Shown piece after piece: positions 12,385 through 16,654 of a stretch of DNA of 16,654 bases (the first letter of the stretch is position 1; each line of letters opens with the position of its first letter). This DNA comes from Frankiales bacterium (GTDB taxonomy: Bacteria; Actinomycetota; Actinomycetes; Mycobacteriales; SCTD01). The translations under genes were made by a program, and so were the position numbers. The stretch is from positions 1 to 16,654 of the forward strand of contig JAOPVD010000278.1 in assembly GCA_025966295.1 (NCBI GenBank). The letters run 5' to 3'. The notes under the pieces are model-generated. The model made no database searches. It was not told the DNA's origin and saw only the letters and a program-made list of their open reading frames with translations.

Positions 12385-13755
12385 GTGTTGAGCGCACGCG
12401 ACCGTCTGCTGGCGGCGCTGTTCGCGTTCCAGCTGGTGGTCGTGGCGGTGCTCGGCCTGGTCCTCGTGCACGCGCTCGGCGCCCCCGACTCTCGCACGGT
12501 GACCGTGCAGCAGGTCCCCGGGCCCGGAGCCCCGACGGCCACCGGGTCCGCCCAGCCCTCCAGCGCGGCCACCCCCGGCAGCCAGCCCGGACGGAGCGTC
12601 ACCACCACGACCGGCGGCAGCCAGGGCCCGGTGGCCCCCGGCACGGCCGACACCACCAGGCTCGCGCCGGGCGCGCCGATCAAGGTCGGCGCCATCGTCA
12701 GCCAGACCGGCGCGATCAACTTCGCGTCCAGCGCGCAGGCCACCAAGGCCTACTTCGACAAGGTCAACCGGGCCGGCGGCGTCAACGGCCACAAGATCGT
12801 GCTGGATCTGCGCGACGACCAGCTCGACGCCACCCGCGGCCGTCAGCAGGCCCAGCAGCTGCTCGCCGAGGGGGTGTTCGCCTTCGTCGGCTGGAACGCC
12901 CCCAACACCGAGAGCAACAACATCACGGCGTTCCTCGAGCAGAACAAGATGCCGCTGATCGGCGCCTACGGCCAGCAGGCCGAGTACCACTCGCCGTACG
13001 CCTTCGCCTTCAGCGCCAGCTACGGCCACTACGGCTTCCAGATGGGCAGCTACCTCGCCGAGCAGGGCGTCAAGAAGCCCGGGCTGGTCTACATCGCCAA
13101 CAACAACCCGACCGCCGACAAGGCGCTGGTGGCCGCGTTCAAGGCCGGCTTCCGGAGCAAGGGCGTCACCCTGAACGACGCCCAGATCGTGTCGGTCGAC
13201 GTCACCAAGCCGTCGTACGACGACGTCGTCACGCAGTTCCGGCTCGACCAGGTCGACGGCTTCGCCTCGCTGCTGGACCAGACCGCGTACAACCGGCTGC
13301 TGCAGGCGCAGGACCGGCAGGCCTACCACCCCAAGCACGCCGCCGACGCGCTGTTCCTCGACCCGTCGGTCGCGCACTCGGCGGCCACCGACGGCGTCTT
13401 CGTGGCCAGCGACTACGACTTCATCCAGGGCGGCGGACCGGCCGTCCAGGAGTACGTCGCCACGGTCAAGGCCGCGTTCGGCAGCCGGGCGCAGATCAAC
13501 TACTTCGGCGAGCAGGGCTGGGTGGACGCGGCCGTGTTCGTGGCAGCGGTGAAGGCGATGGGCACCGACATCACCCGCGCCAACCTGCTCAAGGTGATGG
13601 ACCGGCTCGACGGCAGGGGCGGCTTCGGGTTCACCAGCGACCTGAAGTTCGGCCCCGGGGTGCGGGACCTCAACCGCTGCATCAAGTTCGGCAAGGTGCT
13701 CGGCGGCAAGATCACGCGGACCACCGGCTGGCGCTGCGACGAGCAGCCGTTCTGA
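12385..13755 (+). CDS. Membrane-anchored type-I periplasmic substrate-binding protein (LivK-like)
   Basis: A 456-residue extracellular binding protein of the branched-chain amino acid receptor family (Peripla_BP_6). An N-terminal hydrophobic helix (9-30) follows SARDR. There is no lipobox cysteine, unlike most actinobacterial binding proteins, so it is either a signal anchor or cleaved near VHA-LG. A 65-residue Thr/Pro/Gly/Ser-rich tether (33-97) leads to the ligand domain: IKVGAIVSQTGAINF (99-113), KAYFDKVNRAGGVNGHKIVLDLRDDQLD, AFVGWNAPNTESNN and GEQGWVDAAVFVAAVKAMG. Cys432 and Cys451 near the C-terminus could form a disulfide. Start: GTG at 12385 with GAGGAG 9 nt upstream. No ABC permease or ATPase follows; the next gene is an MFS transporter overlapping by 1 nt. 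The ligand is unknown. Confidence 0.87.
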   Translation: MLSARDRLLAALFAFQLVVVAVLGLVLVHALGAPDSRTVTVQQVPGPGAPTATGSAQPSSAATPGSQPGRSVTTTTGGSQGPVAPGTADTTRLAPGAPIKVGAIVSQTGAINFASSAQATKAYFDKVNRAGGVNGHKIVLDLRDDQLDATRGRQQAQQLLAEGVFAFVGWNAPNTESNNITAFLEQNKMPLIGAYGQQAEYHSPYAFAFSASYGHYGFQMGSYLAEQGVKKPGLVYIANNNPTADKALVAAFKAGFRSKGVTLNDAQIVSVDVTKPSYDDVVTQFRLDQVDGFASLLDQTAYNRLLQAQDRQAYHPKHAADALFLDPSVAHSAATDGVFVASDYDFIQGGGPAVQEYVATVKAAFGSRAQINYFGEQGWVDAAVFVAAVKAMGTDITRANLLKVMDRLDGRGGFGFTSDLKFGPGVRDLNRCIKFGKVLGGKITRTTGWRCDEQPF

Positions 13756-15086
13756 TGGCGCCGCTGCCCCGCAAGGTCATGGTCAGCTACGGCGCCGGTG
13801 CCGTCGGCAACGGCGTCTTCGTCACGGTGCCCGGCCTGCTGCTGCTGTACTACCTCACCGACGTCGTCGGGGTCGGCGCCGGGCTGGCGGCGGTGGCGCT
13901 GTTCGTCCCGAAGCTCTGGGACGCGTTCGCCAACCCGCTGGTCGGCGGCATCTCCGACCGCAGCACCAGCCGGTGGGGCAAGCGCCGGCCGTTCCTGCTC
14001 GTCGGCGGGGTCGGCACCGCGCTCGGCTTCGTGCTGCTGTTCAGCGCACCCGGGTTCTCCTCGACGACGGTCACCGCGCTCTACGTCACGTTCGTCTTCA
14101 CCATCGCCATGACCCTGTACGCCGTCTACTGCGTGCCGTGGTCGGCGATGCCGGCGGAGATGACGCCGGACTACCACGAGCGCACCCGGCTGATCTCGGT
14201 GCGGATGGTGCTGCTCACCGTCGGCATCCTGGTCGGCGGCGCGCTCGCGCCTGCGATCGCCGGCAAGCACGGCGACCGGGGCAGCTACGCGCTGATGTCT
14301 GTCGTGGTCGCGGTCATCCTGCTGGGCGCCTTCCTCACCGCCTGGTGGGGCACCCGCGACGCGCCCAGCACCCCGCCGCTGACCGGCCCGCGGCCGTCGC
14401 TGCGCGAGCAGTACCGGGTGGTCCGCGCCAACAAGCCGTTCGTGCAGCTGCTGCTGGGCTACTGCCTGCAGGCCGCCGGCCAGGCCGCGATGCTCACCGG
14501 TGCGCAGTACGTCGCCACCTACGTGCTCGACGACCCGCAGAAGTCGGCGCTGCTGTTCGTCTTCCTGGTCGCGCCGTGCGCGGTGATGATCCCGCTGTGG
14601 CGGCGGTTCTCGATCCGCCGCGGCAAGCTCACCGGCTACCTGCTCGCCACCACACTGTTCGGGTTGACCGGGCTGTCGCTGGTGTTCTGCCGCAGCGAGC
14701 CCGAGCTGCTCATCTACCTGCAGATGGTGCTGCTCGGCGTCGGCTACGCCGGCATGCAGCTGTTCCCGTACGCGATCCTGCCGGACCTCATCACCGAGCA
14801 GGCCGAGGGCGACGGCCGGGCCGGCATCTTCACCGGCGTCTGGCAGGGCGGCGAGACCATCGCGTTCGCGGTCGGGCCGGCGCTCTACAGCCTGGTGCTG
14901 TTCGCCTCCGGCTACGTCAGCCACTCCGCGGACGAGCGGATCGCCCAGCCCGGCAGTGCCCTGACCGGGCTGGTGCTGGCGTTCTCGGTGCTGCCCGCGG
15001 TGCTGACCCTGGCCAGCCTGCCGCTGCTGCGCCGCTACCGCGCCATCGACGCCTCGCTCGCGACCCGCGAGCTGGAGCCGGCATGA
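13755..15086 (+). CDS. MFS transporter of the GPH (MelB-like) cation symporter family
   Basis: A 443-residue protein with about 12 membrane helices. Residues 52-63 (PKLWDAFANPLV) and 72-80 (SRWGKRRPF) align with the MelB segments WDAINDP and SRWGK, marking the glycoside-pentoside-hexuronide symporter family. WSAMPAEMTPDYHERTRL (about 133-150) is the matching central loop motif seen in GPH proteins. From memory MelB uses Asp55 and Asp59 for the cation; here these are Asp56 and Asn60, so one cation carboxylate is lost and coupling may differ. The substrate cannot be read from the sequence; not all GPH members carry sugars. The ATG overlaps the binding-protein stop (TGATG) and the stop overlaps the PLP gene (ATGA), so the three are translationally coupled. 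Confidence 0.87.
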   Translation: MAPLPRKVMVSYGAGAVGNGVFVTVPGLLLLYYLTDVVGVGAGLAAVALFVPKLWDAFANPLVGGISDRSTSRWGKRRPFLLVGGVGTALGFVLLFSAPGFSSTTVTALYVTFVFTIAMTLYAVYCVPWSAMPAEMTPDYHERTRLISVRMVLLTVGILVGGALAPAIAGKHGDRGSYALMSVVVAVILLGAFLTAWWGTRDAPSTPPLTGPRPSLREQYRVVRANKPFVQLLLGYCLQAAGQAAMLTGAQYVATYVLDDPQKSALLFVFLVAPCAVMIPLWRRFSIRRGKLTGYLLATTLFGLTGLSLVFCRSEPELLIYLQMVLLGVGYAGMQLFPYAILPDLITEQAEGDGRAGIFTGVWQGGETIAFAVGPALYSLVLFASGYVSHSADERIAQPGSALTGLVLAFSVLPAVLTLASLPLLRRYRAIDASLATRELEPA

Positions 15087-16525
15087 CCCTGCCCGCCACC
15101 GGCCTGCCCCGCCACGAGGTGCTCGCCCGCCTCGGTCAGCTGCGCTCCCGCGACCTCGCCGCCCGCGGCGGCCGCACCTTCGCCTACGTCTACGACCCCG
15201 ACCGGCCCGACATCGACGCCCTCGGTCACGAGGTCTACGCCAGCTTCCTGGACGTCAACGGCCTGGACCCGACGGTCTTCCCGTCGCTGCTGGCCATGGA
15301 GAACGACGTGGTCGCGATCGCCGCCGCGCACCTCGGCGGCGGGCCCGGCACGGTCGGCTCGTTCACCAGCGGCGGCACCGAGAGCATCATCCTGGCCGTC
15401 AAGGCGGCCCGCGACCGGGCCGGCCTGGACCGGCCGCAGGTGGTGCTGCCGGTCACCGCGCACGCCGCGTTCCAGAAGGCCTGCCACTACCTGGGTCTCG
15501 AGCCGGTGCTGGTCGACGTCGACCCCACGACCTTCCGCGCCGTGCCGGCCCTGGTCGAGGCGGCCATCACCGACCGCACCGTCCTCCTGGTGGCCAGCGC
15601 GGCGTCGTACGCGCACGGGGTCGTCGACCCGGTCGAGCAGATCGCCGCCCTCGGGCTGGAGCGCGGCCTCCCGGTGCACGTCGACGGCTGCATCGGCGGC
15701 TGGCTGCTGCCCTACTTCGCGCGGCTCGGCGTCGAGGTGCCGCGCTTCGACCTGTCGGTGCCGGGCGTGACGTCGCTTTCGGTCGACCTGCACAAGTACG
15801 CCTACGCGCCCAAGGGCGCCTCGGTGGTGCTGTACGACGACGCCGGGCTGCGCCGCAAGCAGTACTACGCGTGCGCGGACTGGACCGGCTACACGATGGT
15901 CAACGCCACCGTGCAGAGCACCAAGAGCGGCGGCCCGCTGGCGGCGGCGTGGGCGGTGCTGCACGCGGTCGGTGACGACGGGTATGTCGAGCTGGCCCGC
16001 AAGACGCTGACCGCGACCCAGCGGCTGGTCGAGGGCGTGGCGCTGATCCCCGGGCTGCGGGTGCTCGGCCAGCCGGAGATGGCCCTGGTCGCCCTCGCCA
16101 GCGACGACGTCGACGTGTTCGTGGTCTGCGACGAGATGGCGGCCCGCGGCTGGTACGTGCAGGCGCAGCTGGGCTACCGCGACCTGCCGGCCAGCATCCA
16201 CCTCACCCTGACGGCCTCCAGCGAGGCCGTGGTGGACGCGCTGCTGGCTGACCTCGCGGCCTGCGTCGAGGACGTCCGGGGCGTGACCGGCGGCGACCCC
16301 GAGCTGCTGGCGGCGGTTGCCGGCCTCGACCCGGAGGCGCTCGGCGACGACGTGCTCGGCACGCTGCTGCCGCTGGCCGGCATCGAGCCCGGCGCCGGCC
16401 TGCCCGACCGGATGGCCGGCATCAATGCGCTGCTCGAGGCGATGCCGCCGCGGTTGCGGGAGCGGCTGCTGGTGGAGTTCCTCGGGCTGCTGTTCACGCC
16501 GGGCGGTGGCCATGCTCAGCGGTAG
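15083..16525 (+). CDS. PLP-dependent decarboxylase/aldolase, sphingosine-1-phosphate-lyase-like
   Basis: A 480-residue fold-type I PLP enzyme of the group II decarboxylase superfamily. The order of motifs is that of sphingosine-1-phosphate lyases: FTSGGTESIILAVKAARD (94-111), TAHAAFQKACHYLG with His127 stacking on PLP, VHVDGCIGGWLLP with Asp201, and SLSVDLHKYAYAPKGAS with Schiff-base Lys238. YACADWTGYTMVNATVQSTKSGG (262-284) resembles the lyase segment preceding the GSR region. There is no membrane helix, so it is cytoplasmic. The true substrate may be another phosphorylated amino alcohol or an amino acid; lyase and decarboxylase cannot be separated by eye. Within the operon it probably degrades the compound imported by the preceding transporter. 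It overlaps the MFS gene by 4 nt and the next gene by 14 nt. Confidence 0.85.
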   Translation: MTLPATGLPRHEVLARLGQLRSRDLAARGGRTFAYVYDPDRPDIDALGHEVYASFLDVNGLDPTVFPSLLAMENDVVAIAAAHLGGGPGTVGSFTSGGTESIILAVKAARDRAGLDRPQVVLPVTAHAAFQKACHYLGLEPVLVDVDPTTFRAVPALVEAAITDRTVLLVASAASYAHGVVDPVEQIAALGLERGLPVHVDGCIGGWLLPYFARLGVEVPRFDLSVPGVTSLSVDLHKYAYAPKGASVVLYDDAGLRRKQYYACADWTGYTMVNATVQSTKSGGPLAAAWAVLHAVGDDGYVELARKTLTATQRLVEGVALIPGLRVLGQPEMALVALASDDVDVFVVCDEMAARGWYVQAQLGYRDLPASIHLTLTASSEAVVDALLADLAACVEDVRGVTGGDPELLAAVAGLDPEALGDDVLGTLLPLAGIEPGAGLPDRMAGINALLEAMPPRLRERLLVEFLGLLFTPGGGHAQR

Positions 16526-16654
16526 GGACCGGCTGCTGGCGGCGCTGTTCGCGGTGCAGCTGCTCGCGGTGCTGGTGTTCGGCCTGATCCTGGTGCGCGG
16601 CGCGGACCTCGGGCCGGCTCCCACCAGCACGCAGCTGCTCGCGCAGGCCACCGC
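16512..16654 (+). CDS. Second membrane-anchored substrate-binding protein, N-terminus only
   Basis: An ATG at 16512, inside the end of the PLP gene, opens a frame to the window edge (47 codons visible). The start, MLSGRDRLLAALFAVQLLAV, closely copies the first binding protein (MLSARDRLLAALFAFQLVVV), with a membrane helix at about 9-29 and the start of a Pro/Thr/Ser-rich tether. I infer a paralogous anchored binding protein, although only the anchor is visible and the rest could differ. The deep overlap (14 nt) implies coupled translation with the PLP enzyme. Confidence 0.72.
   Translation, partial: MLSGRDRLLAALFAVQLLAVLVFGLILVRGADLGPAPTSTQLLAQAT

Overview
The window is very GC-rich chromosomal DNA (mostly G/C at third codon positions, frequent GTG starts, ATGA and TGATG gene junctions) from a high-GC actinobacterium. 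This is supported by a PASTA-domain Ser/Thr kinase, a Thermotoga-type DAHP synthase, apparent leaderless promoters (TANNNT, 6 nt, then GTG) and a LysM/lytic-transglycosylase exoprotein. I cannot name the genus. No tRNA, rRNA, CRISPR array, prophage or insertion sequence is visible.

Region 1 (1-2932): a sigma-factor-like protein with a zinc-finger anti-sigma-like segment and one membrane helix (minus strand, C-terminus outside the window) is divergent, across 28 bp, from an L-threonine aldolase. The aldolase runs convergently into aroF (DAHP synthase), with the two stop ends overlapping by 8 nt. Upstream of aroF is a textbook-looking transcription attenuator: a short leader ORF containing Tyr-Trp-Tyr-Gly-Phe, a possible antiterminator segment inside it, and an 11-bp GC-rich hairpin followed by a U-rich run just before the aroF ribosome binding site.

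Region 2 (3112-9229): three plus-strand genes (a cytoplasmic sulfite-oxidase-like molybdoenzyme, a PPOX-type flavin protein and a VOC protein) face a four-gene minus-strand run: LysM/transglycosylase, PASTA kinase, endonuclease IV and an EamA exporter.

Region 3 (9230-11715): a 514-bp non-coding stretch holds the LysM-gene promoter, two copies of an 81-bp palindromic repeat and a TPP riboswitch that leads into thiG-thiH. The thi operon has no visible thiS. It ends in three tandem 15-bp units and a third, related palindrome that also supplies the stop codon of the convergent tetR gene.

Region 4 (11712-16654): a TetR-type regulator is divergent from a tightly coupled operon. The operon encodes a membrane-anchored type-I-like substrate-binding protein, a GPH/MelB-like MFS transporter, a PLP enzyme of the sphingosine-1-phosphate lyase/decarboxylase type, and the start of a second, paralogous substrate-binding protein. 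No ABC permease or ATPase is present in the visible part. This operon and the aromatic attenuator are the best candidates for something not well described.
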